DNA from: Streptomyces sp. SCL15-4
GTDB lineage: Bacteria > Actinomycetota > Actinomycetes > Streptomycetales > Streptomycetaceae
Direction of reading: 5' to 3'
Assembly: GCF_033366695.1 (NCBI RefSeq)
Contig: NZ_JAOBTQ010000001.1
Span: 3,720,001-3,784,000, forward strand
DNA length: 64,000 nucleotides
The notes under the pieces were generated by a model. It worked only from the letters and a program-made list of their open reading frames with translations. It searched no databases and was not told where the DNA came from. The number at the start of each line of letters is the position of its first letter. The first letter of the stretch is position 1. The position numbers were made by a program, and so were the translations under genes. Shown here piece by piece: positions 8,396-16,531 of the stretch.

Positions 8396-9273
8396 CGGGG
8401 GCGTACTCCTTCTCGGGTGGGCGGGTTCAGCTGGGCGGCGAGCATCGCCGTCAGGGACAGGGCGAAGCCGCCCGTCTGGAGCGGGCTCAGGGATTCGCCC
8501 CTCGCCGTGCCGATGGCCGTGGCGACCAAGGGGGACAGCAGGACCAGGGGCGCGGTGACTCCTACCGGGAGGGTGGCTATGCCGCGGAACCACAGCGTGT
8601 ACGCGATCAGGCCGCCCATGCTGCCGAGCCACAGGTAGCCCCCGGCCGCACCGGCGTCGATCCGCGGCGGCAGGCCCTCCACTGCCAGGGTCAGGGGCAG
8701 CAGGAGCAGCCCGCCGACCGTGAGCTGCCAGCCGGCCAGCGTCAGCGGACCGGCTCCCGGCGGACGGCCCCAGCGCTTGGTCAGGACGACCCCGCCCGCC
8801 ATGGTCGCCGTGTGGCCGAGCCCGGCGAGCAGGCCCACGGCGTCCAGCCGGGCGTCCGGGCCGAGGACCACGAGGCCGACACCGGCCGTGCCGAGCACGC
8901 CCCAGACCAGCCGCCAGGGCGTCGGCCGGTCACGCAGGAGCAGGGCGGCCAGCGCGGCGACCAGCAGCGGCTGGGCCGCGCCGAGGGTGGCGGCGACCCC
9001 GCCGGGCAGCCGTTCGGCCGCCACGAACAGCAGCGGCATCCCGCCGATGTTGAGCACGCCGAGGACGGCGGCCTTCCCCCACCAGTCCCCGCGTGGCAGC
9101 ACCCGGGTGAGCGCCAGGCCGGCCAGTCCGGCGGGCAGGGCGCGCATGAGGCCGGCGAACAACGGGTGGCCGGGCGGCAGGAGTTCGGTGGTGACGACGT
9201 AGGTGGTGCCCCAGGCGGCGGGGGCGAGGGCGGTCAGCAGGACGGTGGCCGGCCGGTGGGCGGACGAGGACAT
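8392..9273 (-). CDS. EamA/DMT-family transporter
   Basis: 293-residue integral membrane protein of the drug/metabolite transporter superfamily, with about ten hydrophobic helices arranged as two five-helix EamA repeats. The first repeat contains AWGTTYVVTTELLPPG, typical of DMT exporters. The second starts near the middle of the protein. Substrate is unknown; related proteins export amino acids, purines or drugs. The ATG at 9273 faces the LysR gene across 79 bp with a dyad element, which suggests direct regulation by that LysR protein. The downstream gene is the NAD(P)-binding protein. Confidence 0.87.
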   Translation of the reverse strand: MSSSAHRPATVLLTALAPAAWGTTYVVTTELLPPGHPLFAGLMRALPAGLAGLALTRVLPRGDWWGKAAVLGVLNIGGMPLLFVAAERLPGGVAATLGAAQPLLVAALAALLLRDRPTPWRLVWGVLGTAGVGLVVLGPDARLDAVGLLAGLGHTATMAGGVVLTKRWGRPPGAGPLTLAGWQLTVGGLLLLPLTLAVEGLPPRIDAGAAGGYLWLGSMGGLIAYTLWFRGIATLPVGVTAPLVLLSPLVATAIGTARGESLSPLQTGGFALSLTAMLAAQLNPPTREGVRPR

Positions 9274-9313
9274 GTGAGGAGTCTCGGCCGGTGTGCGGTC
9301 ATGCGTCCAAGAC

Positions 9314-9346
9314 ATGGTTGCCATCGCAGCCATGCACGGAAACCAT
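9314..9346. promoter_or_regulatory. Candidate LysR operator in divergent promoter
   Basis: ATGGTT (9314-9319) and AACCAT (9341-9346) form an inverted repeat with 21 bases between, in the short space between the EamA and LysR genes. LysR proteins bind dyads in exactly this setting. The elements are seen; the binding is inferred. Confidence 0.45.
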
Positions 9347-9352
9347 GGTCGG

Positions 9353-10243
9353 GTGGACCTCCAGCAGATGCGGTACGCCGTCGCCGTCGCCGAGACCCGT
9401 AACTTCACCCGTGCCGCCGAGCGGTGCTTCGTGACGCAGTCCTCGCTCAGCCACCGGATCGCGGGCCTGGAGCGGGAGTTGGGGGTACGGCTGTTCGCCC
9501 GCTCCAGCCGCCGGGTCGAACCGACCGAGGCGGGCGAGGCGTTCGTGGCACGGGCACGGGAGGCGCTGGCCGCCGCCGACCGCGCGGTGGCCGACGCCGC
9601 CGCCGCGACCGGCGTGGTGCGCGGCCGGCTCGCCGTCGGCGTGATCGTGACCACCGCCGCCGTGGACGTACCGGAGTTGTTGCGGCGTTATCGCGACCGG
9701 CACCCGGAGGTGCGGGTGCTGCTGCGGTCCGGGCGCAGCGACGAGATGGCGGCGGCGGTCCGCCGCGGCGACCTGGACATCGCCTTCCTCGGGCTGCCGG
9801 AGGGCGAGCGGCCGGTGGGAGTGGAGAGCCTGGCGCTCGACCACGACGAGCATGTGCTGGTCGTGGCGGCCGGGCACCGGCTGGCCGGGGCGGAGCGGGT
9901 GACGCTGCGGGACATCGCCGGGGAGACGTTCGTGGACTTCGTGGCCGGGACGCCCGCCCGGGCCCAGTCGGACCAGGCGTTCGCCGCGGCGGGCCTGGCC
10001 CGTGAGGTCGCCTACGAGGCCGGTGTGGTCGAGCTGATCACCGGGCTGCTCGCGCGCGGGCTCGGTGTCGCGCTGCTGCCGTCGGCGTTCGTCCGGCCCC
10101 TGGCCGCCGCCGATCCCCGGCTGGCGCTGGTCCCGGTGACCGACGGGCCGCGCCGCGTGGAGTACCTGGCCTGGAGCCGCTTCCCGCCCAGCCCGGCGAC
10201 CCGGGCCATGCTGGACGTCCTCGGGGCCGGACCGCGGACCTGA
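9353..10243 (+). CDS. LysR-family transcriptional regulator
   Basis: 296-residue LysR regulator. The N-terminal winged helix contains the typical MRYAVAVAETRNFTRAA start and the recognition helix SQSSLSHRIAGLERELG-like region (here VTQSSLSHRIAGLE). The C-terminal two-lobed effector domain follows (LAVGVIVTTAAVDVPELL onward). A GTG at 9353 starts the conserved VDLQQM sequence; earlier starts at 9293 and 9314 add unconserved residues and would run through the dyad element. It is divergent from the EamA transporter operon, which is its likely target. The effector is unknown. Confidence 0.88.
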   Translation: MDLQQMRYAVAVAETRNFTRAAERCFVTQSSLSHRIAGLERELGVRLFARSSRRVEPTEAGEAFVARAREALAAADRAVADAAAATGVVRGRLAVGVIVTTAAVDVPELLRRYRDRHPEVRVLLRSGRSDEMAAAVRRGDLDIAFLGLPEGERPVGVESLALDHDEHVLVVAAGHRLAGAERVTLRDIAGETFVDFVAGTPARAQSDQAFAAAGLAREVAYEAGVVELITGLLARGLGVALLPSAFVRPLAAADPRLALVPVTDGPRRVEYLAWSRFPPSPATRAMLDVLGAGPRT

Positions 10244-10271
10244 CGCACCGCGCAGGGCGGCGGCGAACGGT

Positions 10272-11159
10272 TCAGCGCGCGTCCAGCGCGGGCAGCCCCT
10301 CCCGCGCGGCGGACGTCGTCGCGCCGCCGAGCAGGCGCAGGGCCGCGTCCGACGGGGTGCCGGGCTCGGCGGTGTAGGTGATCAGGCGCCGGCCCTCGGT
10401 GCCCGGCAGGCACAGGTTCTCGAAGGCCAGCTCCAGGGTGCCGACCGCCGGATGGCGCAGGGACTTGGTGCCGGAGGCGCAGGTACGCACCGGGTGCCGG
10501 GCCCACAGGGCGGTGAACTCCTCGCTCTGGATGGACAGGTGCCCGATCAGCTCGGCCAGCGCGCGGTCGTCGGGGTGCCGGCCGGCGACCAGGCGCAGCG
10601 AGGCGACCGCGAGGTGGGCCTCCTCCTTCCAGTCGGTGTACCTCGCCCGGTACTCCTCGTCCAGGAACAGCATCCGGATCAGGTTGGGCCGCTCGCCGGG
10701 GCTGTCCGGGCCCTCCCACGGCAGGTGCGCGGCGAGCAGGGCGTGGCCGAGCCGGTTCCAGGCCAGGACGTCACCGCGCCGGTCCAGCAGGAGCGCCGGT
10801 ACGTCCGTCATCGCGGCGAGCAGCCGGCGGGACGAGGGGCTCGCGTGCTCGGCGCGGGGCGCGGCCGGGCGGCGCCGGGCGGCGGGGCGGGCCAGGTCCT
10901 TGAGGTGGGCGGTCTCGTCCTCGGTGAGCCGCAGGGTACGGGCGATCGCGTCCAGGACGGAGTCGGAGACACCGGCCGCGCGGCCCTGTTCGAGGCGGGT
11001 GTAGTGGGTGATGCTGACGCCCGCGAGCAGGGCCAGTTCCTCGCGGCGCAGTCCCGCGACCCGGCGGCGGGCCGGCGCGGTCGCGAGCCCGACGTCCTCC
11101 GGCCGCAGCGCGGCACGGCGGGACTTCAGGAACTCTCCCAGCTCCAACGACGCGTCCAT
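10272..11159 (-). CDS. XRE-family regulator with MmyB-like ligand domain
   Basis: 295-residue regulator. Residues about 10-75 form an HTH of the Xre type (LRREELALLAGVSITHYTRLEQGR) and the rest is the MmyB-like PAS-type ligand-binding domain (ALLLDRRGDVLAWNRLGHALL). Streptomyces have many such proteins, commonly next to a dehydrogenase or transporter they control. It is divergent from the MFS exporter at 11579. The 419-bp gap between them holds tandem palindromic repeats that may be its operator. Its stop lies 28 bp beyond the convergent LysR stop. Confidence 0.87.
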   Translation of the reverse strand: MDASLELGEFLKSRRAALRPEDVGLATAPARRRVAGLRREELALLAGVSITHYTRLEQGRAAGVSDSVLDAIARTLRLTEDETAHLKDLARPAARRRPAAPRAEHASPSSRRLLAAMTDVPALLLDRRGDVLAWNRLGHALLAAHLPWEGPDSPGERPNLIRMLFLDEEYRARYTDWKEEAHLAVASLRLVAGRHPDDRALAELIGHLSIQSEEFTALWARHPVRTCASGTKSLRHPAVGTLELAFENLCLPGTEGRRLITYTAEPGTPSDAALRLLGGATTSAAREGLPALDAR

Positions 11160-11578
11160 GGCTGCCTCCGGGGGTGTGCGGCGTACGCCTTCGGGGTGTG
11201 CGGCGGTCGTCGTCCATCCTGCCCGCCGGACGGCGCGAACGGGATGTCCGAGGGGGGTCACGCGATGACCACCCTCGCGGCGGCCGGTCGCAGGGAGGTG
11301 CTGGCTGGACCGGCCGGGGCGGACGAGGCTTCCGCATGGCAACACCGCCGGGTTCAAGGCACTCCGCCGAGTTCCGGGCACTGCGCCGGGTCTGCGGCAA
11401 CGGCGCTCGCTCCGCGGCGGCTTCGCCGGGTTCGTGGCGGCCTCGCCGTAGAACCGTCGGCCTCGCCACCCGCCCGGCAACCCCGCCGTACGCCCTACGG
11501 CCCGACCCCGCCGTACGCCCTACGGCCCGACTGCGCCGTAGGCCCGGCCACTCCGCCGTACAGAAGGGACCCCTAGTC
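11160..11578. other. Divergent intergenic region rich in GCCG repeats
   Basis: 419 bp between the XRE regulator and the MFS exporter. Besides the tandem palindromes at 11481-11530, the sequence from about 11340 onward repeats short CGCCG-containing units at irregular spacing. The plus frame is open through most of it, but the translation is arginine-rich and not a convincing extension of the MFS protein. Confidence 0.55.
11481..11530. repeat. Two tandem 25-bp palindrome-bearing repeats
   Basis: Units 11481-11505 and 11506-11530 are identical. Each contains GCCGTA and TACGGC arms separated by CGCCC, a 17-bp dyad. Partial copies (GCCGTA at 11535-11540 and 11555-11560) follow before the MFS start codon. 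The layout suggests a multi-site operator for the divergent XRE regulator. Confidence 0.75.
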
Positions 11579-12997
11579 ATGTCCGTCGTAGCGACACGGC
11601 CGGCCGATGCCGCGCCCGCCGTGCTGACCCCGCGGCTGCGCCTGGTGCTGGTGCTGCTGCTCGCGGCCCAGTTCATGCTGGCCGTGGACTTCTCCATCCT
11701 GAACGTGGCCCTGCCGGTGATCGGCGCGGGCCTCGGCTTCTCCCTCGACGATCTCCAGTGGATCGGCACGGCGTTCGCCCTGTGCGCGGCCGGGTTCACC
11801 CTGCTGTTCGGCCGGGTCGCCGATCTCTTCGGCCGGCGCCGGCTGTTCCTCGGCGGGCTCGTCGTCCTCGGCGCGGCCTCGCTGGCCGGCGGGCTCGCGC
11901 GGAGCCCGGAGGTGCTGCTCGCGGCCCGGGTGTTCCAGGGGCTGGCCACCGCGGCGGTCACTCCGGCCGGGCTGTCGCTGCTGACGACGTCCTTCCCGGA
12001 GGGCCCGCTGCGGGAGAAGGCGCTCGGCCTCAACGGAGCGCTGATGTCGGCCGGTTTCACCACCGGCGCCATCCTCGGCGGGCTGCTGACGGACCTGCTG
12101 TCCTGGCGCTGGGCGTTCTTCGTCAACGTGCCCGTGGTCCTCGCCGTGCTCCTCGTCGCGCCCGCGGTCGTCGCCGAGTCCCGGCCCGCCGAGCGCCCGA
12201 AGCTGGACGTACCGGGTGCCGTCACGGTCACCCTCGGCCTGCTGGCGGTCATCCTCGGTCTGACGCAGGCCGGCGAGCGCGGGTGGGGCGCGCCGGCCAC
12301 GCTGCTGCCGCTCGCGGCCGGCGTGGTGCTGCTCGGGGCGTTCGCGGCCGTGGAGCGCCGGGTGTCCGCGCCGCTGGTGCCGCCCCGGGTGCTGGGCCGG
12401 CGGTCGGTGGCGTGGGGCAATGTCGCCGGGCTGGTCGCGTTCCTCACCGAGACGTCCCTGGTGTTCCTGCTGACCCTCTACCTCCAGGAGGTGCTGGGCT
12501 TCTCCCCGCTGGCGGCCGGGCTGTCGTTCGGCGTGCTGGGCGCCGGGACCGTCGTCGGCGGCACGCTCGCGCCGCGGCTGATCGGCCGGTTCGGCGCGGC
12601 CCGGGCCCTGCTGGCCGGCGGCCTGGTCCAGGCGGTGTCCACGGCGGCCCTGCTCGGGCTCGGCACCGGGCAGTCCTCGCTGGGGCTGCTGCTGCCCGCG
12701 ACCTTCGCGGGCGGGGTCGGCAACATGCTGGTCATCGTCGGGTTCATGGTGAGCGCCACCTCCGGTCTCGCCGACGACGAACAGGGGCTGGCCACCGGGC
12801 TCGCGACGATGACCCAGCAGATCGGCATCACCATGGGCACGCCGGTGATGAGCGCCGTCGCCACCGCCGCCATGACCGGTACGGGCACCCTGGCCGTCCT
12901 CGGCGGGCTGAAGACCGCGATCGCGCTGAACGCGGCCCTCGCCCTCGCCGGCACCCTCGGCGGCGCGGTGTTCCTGCGGACGGCCCGCCGCCGGTGA
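11579..12997 (+). CDS. MFS exporter, DHA2-like (14 helices)
   Basis: 472-residue major facilitator exporter of the drug:H+ antiporter-2 kind. About fourteen hydrophobic helices are visible. Motif A-like GRVADLFGRRRLF follows helix 2, the DFSILNVALPVIG region lies in helix 1, and motif C-like glycines occur in helix 5 (MSAGFTTGAILGG). Likely exports a toxic compound or antibiotic. The ATG at 11579 is preceded by AGAAGG at about 11 bases. It is divergent from an XRE/MmyB regulator with tandem palindromes between them, so it is probably repressed or induced by that protein. Its stop is 8 bp from the convergent MBL gene. Confidence 0.9.
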   Translation: MSVVATRPADAAPAVLTPRLRLVLVLLLAAQFMLAVDFSILNVALPVIGAGLGFSLDDLQWIGTAFALCAAGFTLLFGRVADLFGRRRLFLGGLVVLGAASLAGGLARSPEVLLAARVFQGLATAAVTPAGLSLLTTSFPEGPLREKALGLNGALMSAGFTTGAILGGLLTDLLSWRWAFFVNVPVVLAVLLVAPAVVAESRPAERPKLDVPGAVTVTLGLLAVILGLTQAGERGWGAPATLLPLAAGVVLLGAFAAVERRVSAPLVPPRVLGRRSVAWGNVAGLVAFLTETSLVFLLTLYLQEVLGFSPLAAGLSFGVLGAGTVVGGTLAPRLIGRFGAARALLAGGLVQAVSTAALLGLGTGQSSLGLLLPATFAGGVGNMLVIVGFMVSATSGLADDEQGLATGLATMTQQIGITMGTPVMSAVATAAMTGTGTLAVLGGLKTAIALNAALALAGTLGGAVFLRTARRR

Positions 12998-13005
12998 CCG
13001 GCCGG

Positions 13006-13752
13006 TCAGTCCCGTTGCAGGAGGTCCGCCAGCCCCGCCTCCTCGAACGCCCGCACCACGTGCTCCCGGCCCTCGGTGAAGTGGGTCCAGCTGTCGCAGT
13101 GGGCCGCGACCACCCGGCGGGCCTCCAGGAGGCGGGCGGCGGTCGCCGTGCCCTCGCCGTCGAGGACCAGCAGGGCGTTGTCCAGGACGGGCAGGCGGGG
13201 CGCGCCGGCGAAGAGGACGGCGGTGTCCACGGGGGCGAACCGGGCGGCGATCTCCTTGACCAGGTCCAGGGAGGCGTTGTCGCCGCTGACGTAGACGGTG
13301 GGCAGGTCGTCGGCGGTCAGCACGAAGCCGGTGACCTCGCCGACGACGGGCTCGCTGCCCTCGGGGCCGTGCAGGGCGGGCGCGGCGGTCACGGTGACGG
13401 TGCCGCCGCCGGGGCGGGGCAGGTCCACGGTCTGCCAGGGGGTGAGGGCCTCGGCGGAGCCGCCGAGCCGGCCGGCCGCCGCGGGAGTGGTGAGGACGCG
13501 CGGTACGTCGGCGAGCAGGGCGCGGCCGGAGGTGTCGAGGTTGTCGGCGTGCTGGTCGTGCGAGAGCAGGACGGCGTCCACGGGGCCGAGTCCGGCGAGC
13601 GGCACGCGGGGCCCGGCGGTCTTGGTGAGGACGCGGCCGCTGGGCGAGGGGTAGTCGCCGGGGTCGTCGAAGGTCGGGTCGGTGAGGAAGCGGAGGCCGC
13701 CGTACTCGATGAGGACGGTGGGACCGCCGAGGACCTGGACGGGGATCTGCAT
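13006..13752 (-). CDS. MBL-fold metal-dependent hydrolase (UlaG-like)
   Basis: 248-residue soluble hydrolase of the metallo-beta-lactamase fold. The metal motif appears as LLSHDQHADNLD (HxHxD with an inserted residue pattern as in UlaG-like proteins). Further ligand candidates are in APALHGPEG and VAAHCDSWTH. The family acts on phosphate esters and lactones; the substrate cannot be inferred. It is divergent from the CGNR zinc-finger regulator, with a 9-bp inverted repeat in the shared 80-bp promoter region, suggesting that regulator controls it. Confidence 0.85.
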   Translation of the reverse strand: MQIPVQVLGGPTVLIEYGGLRFLTDPTFDDPGDYPSPSGRVLTKTAGPRVPLAGLGPVDAVLLSHDQHADNLDTSGRALLADVPRVLTTPAAAGRLGGSAEALTPWQTVDLPRPGGGTVTVTAAPALHGPEGSEPVVGEVTGFVLTADDLPTVYVSGDNASLDLVKEIAARFAPVDTAVLFAGAPRLPVLDNALLVLDGEGTATAARLLEARRVVAAHCDSWTHFTEGREHVVRAFEEAGLADLLQRD

Positions 13753-13783
13753 ACCGGCTCACCTCATGGACAGATGGAGTGTC

Positions 13784-13816
13784 ATCCGTGAGAGACGCTA
13801 GCCCTTCCTCACGGAT
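13784..13816. promoter_or_regulatory. Inverted repeat in MBL/CGNR divergent promoter
   Basis: ATCCGTGAG (13784-13792) and CTCACGGAT (13808-13816) are a perfect 9-bp inverted repeat spaced by 15 bases, in the gap between divergent genes. It is a candidate operator, or less likely a leader hairpin for the rightward gene. Confidence 0.5.
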
Positions 13817-13832
13817 GGAGGCAAGCCCTACC

Positions 13833-14420
13833 ATGAGACTCGTGAAGCTGCCCCCCGCCCCCGGCGCCGAGCGGTATCCCGCCCTCGCTCTGGCCAACAC
13901 CGCCGTCGCCCTGCCCGGCGGCCGCTCCGCGGACCTCCTCGCCACCCCCGCCGACGCCCGTGACTGGCTGGTGGACCGCGGTCTGGCCCCGGCCGGCGCC
14001 GATCTGCGCGAGCACTGCGCGGGCCGGCTGCGCGCGCTGCGCGAGCGGATCCGCGCGCTGCTCGCCGCCCGGACCGACGGCCGCCCGGCCCCGGCGGAGG
14101 CGCTCGCCGCGCTCAACGCCGCGCTGACCCTCGCCCCGGCCGCCTCGCTGCTGCACTGGTCCCCGGACCGCGGCCTGTACCGGGCCGCCGCCCACCCCAC
14201 CACCCAGATCGTCGAGCACGCCCTGGCGGCCCTCGCCGCCGACGCCGCCGACCTGCTCACCGGGCCGGACGCCGAGCGCCTGACCGCCTGCGGCTCCCCG
14301 CCCTGCGACCGCTACCTGCTCCGGCACGGTCGCCGCCACTGGTGCTCCACCCGCTGCGGCGACCGCGCCCGCGCGGCCCGCGCCTACGCCCGCCGCACCG
14401 CCCGCGCCACGACCGGCTGA
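13833..14420 (+). CDS. CGNR zinc-finger/ABATE-domain regulator
   Basis: 195-residue protein of the actinobacterial CGNR zinc finger family. An N-terminal ABATE-type region (PALALANTAVALPGG) is followed by helices. The C-terminal zinc finger has CGSPPCDRYLLR and HWCSTRCGDRARAARAYARR, with four cysteines arranged C-x4-C and C-x3-C. Such proteins are thought to be stress-linked transcription factors. ATG 13833 follows GGAGG at about 11 bases; in-frame starts at 13779 and 13815 would lie in the inverted repeat. The divergent MBL hydrolase is its likely target. Confidence 0.85.
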   Translation: MRLVKLPPAPGAERYPALALANTAVALPGGRSADLLATPADARDWLVDRGLAPAGADLREHCAGRLRALRERIRALLAARTDGRPAPAEALAALNAALTLAPAASLLHWSPDRGLYRAAAHPTTQIVEHALAALAADAADLLTGPDAERLTACGSPPCDRYLLRHGRRHWCSTRCGDRARAARAYARRTARATTG

Positions 14421-14515
14421 ACGACCGCCACCCGCGCGGACGGCCGGTGTCGGTCCCACCCGTGCGCACGGCCGGTGCCGGTCCCGCCCGTGCGCACGGC
14501 CGGTGTCGTCCTCCG

Positions 14516-15346
14516 TCAGCAGTACGGCGACTGGCCGGTGAGCGAGGCGGCCACCCGCATCCACACCCCGAACTGCCGGTACAGCGCGGGCAGCGGTCCG
14601 GTCGCCCGGACCGTACGGGCGTCGTCGGCCGTCACACCGGGGATGCCGAGCAGCGTGGCGGCGACGGAGGCGGACTGCCAGCGGACGGCGAGGGTGGCCT
14701 CGGCGGCGCCCGGGACCGGGCGGCGCGGGGCCGGGGTCAGCGCGGCGGCCACCGTCTCCTCGATCGCCGCGCGCGCCTCCGCGCCCGGCCGCAGCTCGGC
14801 CGCGAACCGGTCGCGGGCGTACTTCACCGGGACGGTGGCGACCGAGGCGTCCCACTCGGTCATCTCCGCGCACGCCGCGTCGTCACCCGTAAGGGCCACG
14901 ACGGGCACGCCGAGGGCCGCGGCCGTGGCCTGGGCGAAGCCGATCTCGCCGACCGGGCGGCCGTCCAGCCACATGTCCTCGGTCTCGTGTCCCATGAAGC
15001 TGTGGCTGAGCACGCCGGGCGCACCGGCCCGGGAGTGGTAGCCGACGCACAGCACGGCGTCGTGCTCGCCGGTCAGTCCCTCCAGCATGCCGAACCGCTT
15101 GGGCCTGCCGCGCACCAGGCGGACCGCCGGATGCAGGGCCTCGGGGAGGAGGTTGCGCATCGGGCCGTGCGCGTCGTTGACCAGGATGCCGGTGGCGCCG
15201 GCCGTCAGCGCGCCGCGAACGGCGGCGTTCACGTCCTCGGCCATCTCGGCCCGGCCCCGTTCGTAGTCCCGGCCGCCCGGCTGGACGTCGTCCGCGTCGA
15301 CCAGCCCGGTCACGCCTTCCATGTCCACGCTGATGTAGATCCGCAC
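14516..15346 (-). CDS. M55-family D-aminopeptidase
   Basis: 276-residue zinc peptidase of the DppA/M55 family, which removes D-alanine from short peptides. The length matches the family. The N-terminus gives IYISVDMEGVTGLVDADD with metal-binding Asp/Glu, followed by ILVNDAHGPMRNLL (HG region) and VGYHSRAG with the conserved histidine. It is cytoplasmic, with no signal peptide. A GTG at 15346 starts directly before the conserved RIYIS strand. The divergent neighbour is a small membrane protein; a short palindrome lies between. Confidence 0.87.
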   Translation of the reverse strand: MRIYISVDMEGVTGLVDADDVQPGGRDYERGRAEMAEDVNAAVRGALTAGATGILVNDAHGPMRNLLPEALHPAVRLVRGRPKRFGMLEGLTGEHDAVLCVGYHSRAGAPGVLSHSFMGHETEDMWLDGRPVGEIGFAQATAAALGVPVVALTGDDAACAEMTEWDASVATVPVKYARDRFAAELRPGAEARAAIEETVAAALTPAPRRPVPGAAEATLAVRWQSASVAATLLGIPGVTADDARTVRATGPLPALYRQFGVWMRVAASLTGQSPYC

Positions 15347-15364
15347 GGCGTCGACCCTAGCGAC

Positions 15365-15379
15365 CCTACGTATTGTAGG
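15365..15379. promoter_or_regulatory. Short palindrome in divergent promoter
   Basis: CCTAC and GTAGG arms separated by GTATT, 19 bases upstream of the M55 start codon. It may be an operator. Low specificity for a 5-bp arm. Confidence 0.3.
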
Positions 15380-15434
15380 TTCCCAACCGCAGGCAGCCAC
15401 CGGGCTGTTCCCACGCCTGTTCCACGGGGGACCC

Positions 15435-15722
15435 ATGCAGGACACGACCGAGACGGAGCCCGGCACGGAGGTCTGTGCGCACAGTCTCGCGCCGACGGTG
15501 GCCGTGCTGGTCGTCAGCCTGGTCATCGCCGCCGTCGGCGTGTACGAGCTGTGCGGTTTCGGGCTGCACAGCCTGGACCGGCGCCCGCACCTGTTCAGCG
15601 ACGGCCTGGCGACCGGCGGGGTGATCGCCGCCGCGGTGGCCGCCGGTGCGGCGGTGGGCAACCTGGGCTGGCTGCTGACGGCGGCACGGCGGCGGAGCGG
15701 GAGCACGGGCGAGGACGCGTGA
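15435..15722 (+). CDS. Small two-helix membrane protein
   Basis: 95-residue protein of unknown function. After a polar, acidic N-terminus it has two hydrophobic helices (roughly residues 20-40 and 58-82) joined by a short loop containing HSLDRRPH, and an arginine-rich cytoplasmic-like tail. An ATG preceded by GGGGGA supports this start. It ends 3 bp before the convergent stop of the 15726 gene. I do not recognise the family. Confidence 0.6.
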   Translation: MQDTTETEPGTEVCAHSLAPTVAVLVVSLVIAAVGVYELCGFGLHSLDRRPHLFSDGLATGGVIAAAVAAGAAVGNLGWLLTAARRRSGSTGEDA

Positions 15723-15725
15723 CGC

Positions 15726-16460
15726 TCACCGGCGCCCCGGCCCCAGCTCGCGCGACGACACGGCCCGGGCGGCGGTGTACGGGTCGTAGGACTCGATGTC
15801 GCTGTGCGTCCAGGCGGGATCGTAGGCGCAGGGCACGCCCGCGCCGCCCGTGAAGTACCGCCGCTCCGGGTCCCAGGTGAAGGTCATCCACTCGGCCCGG
15901 TGGTCCCGCTGGACGTACAGCGACCAGTCCTTGCCGTTGCCGCCCTCGGTGTACGACGTGACCCTCCAGCCCTCGTCCGAAAGCCGCCGGTGCAGCCGGC
16001 GCAGCCCGGCAACGGCCTGACCGGCGGGGACGTGGTCCAGTGCCCACTCGTGGTAGAGCCGGTAGGCGCCGTCGACGGTCTTGTCCTCCATGCCGAGCAG
16101 CCCGCCGTCGCGGCAGTGCTCGGCGCCGAACGTGTTCCGCGGGCCGGCGCCGGTGCCGGTCACGCCCGGCGGCAGCGTGCGCGTGAAGCCCATGACGTCG
16201 TACGCCTCCCGGGAGTACGCGAAGGCGCGGTCCGCCCTGTCGTCGGGCGCGACCCGGGGCAGGTCCGTCGCGTCCCCGGCGTTCCAGGCGAGCACGGCGG
16301 CCAGGAGGAGGACGAGGACGGCCACCAGCCCGCCACAGCCGAGACAGCCGACGCCGAGGCCGCGGCCGAGACCGCGCACGGTGCCGGTGCCGGTCGCGGT
16401 GCCGGTCGCGGTGCCGGTGCCGGTCGCGGTGCCGGTGGCCGGTGTGATCTTGTCGGGCAT
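15726..16460 (-). CDS. Hypothetical single-pass membrane protein with Thr-Gly repeats
   Basis: 244-residue protein. The N-terminus has a run of Thr-Gly/Thr-Ala-Thr-Gly repeats (residues 8-27), then a glycine/cysteine-rich patch and one strong hydrophobic helix (about residues 42-62). The remaining 180 residues look like a soluble extracytoplasmic domain with YTEGGNGKDWSLYVQRD. The repeat comes from a GGTGCCGGTCGC-like microsatellite at 16378-16440, so its length may vary between strains. No function can be given. Confidence 0.65.
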   Translation of the reverse strand: MPDKITPATGTATGTGTATGTATGTGTVRGLGRGLGVGCLGCGGLVAVLVLLLAAVLAWNAGDATDLPRVAPDDRADRAFAYSREAYDVMGFTRTLPPGVTGTGAGPRNTFGAEHCRDGGLLGMEDKTVDGAYRLYHEWALDHVPAGQAVAGLRRLHRRLSDEGWRVTSYTEGGNGKDWSLYVQRDHRAEWMTFTWDPERRYFTGGAGVPCAYDPAWTHSDIESYDPYTAARAVSSRELGPGRR

Positions 16461-16531
16461 ACGGCGACGCTACGGCGGCCGGGCCGGCCGGAGGATGGGC
16501 GTGGCTACCCGCTCCGGCTAGGTACCCGTAC

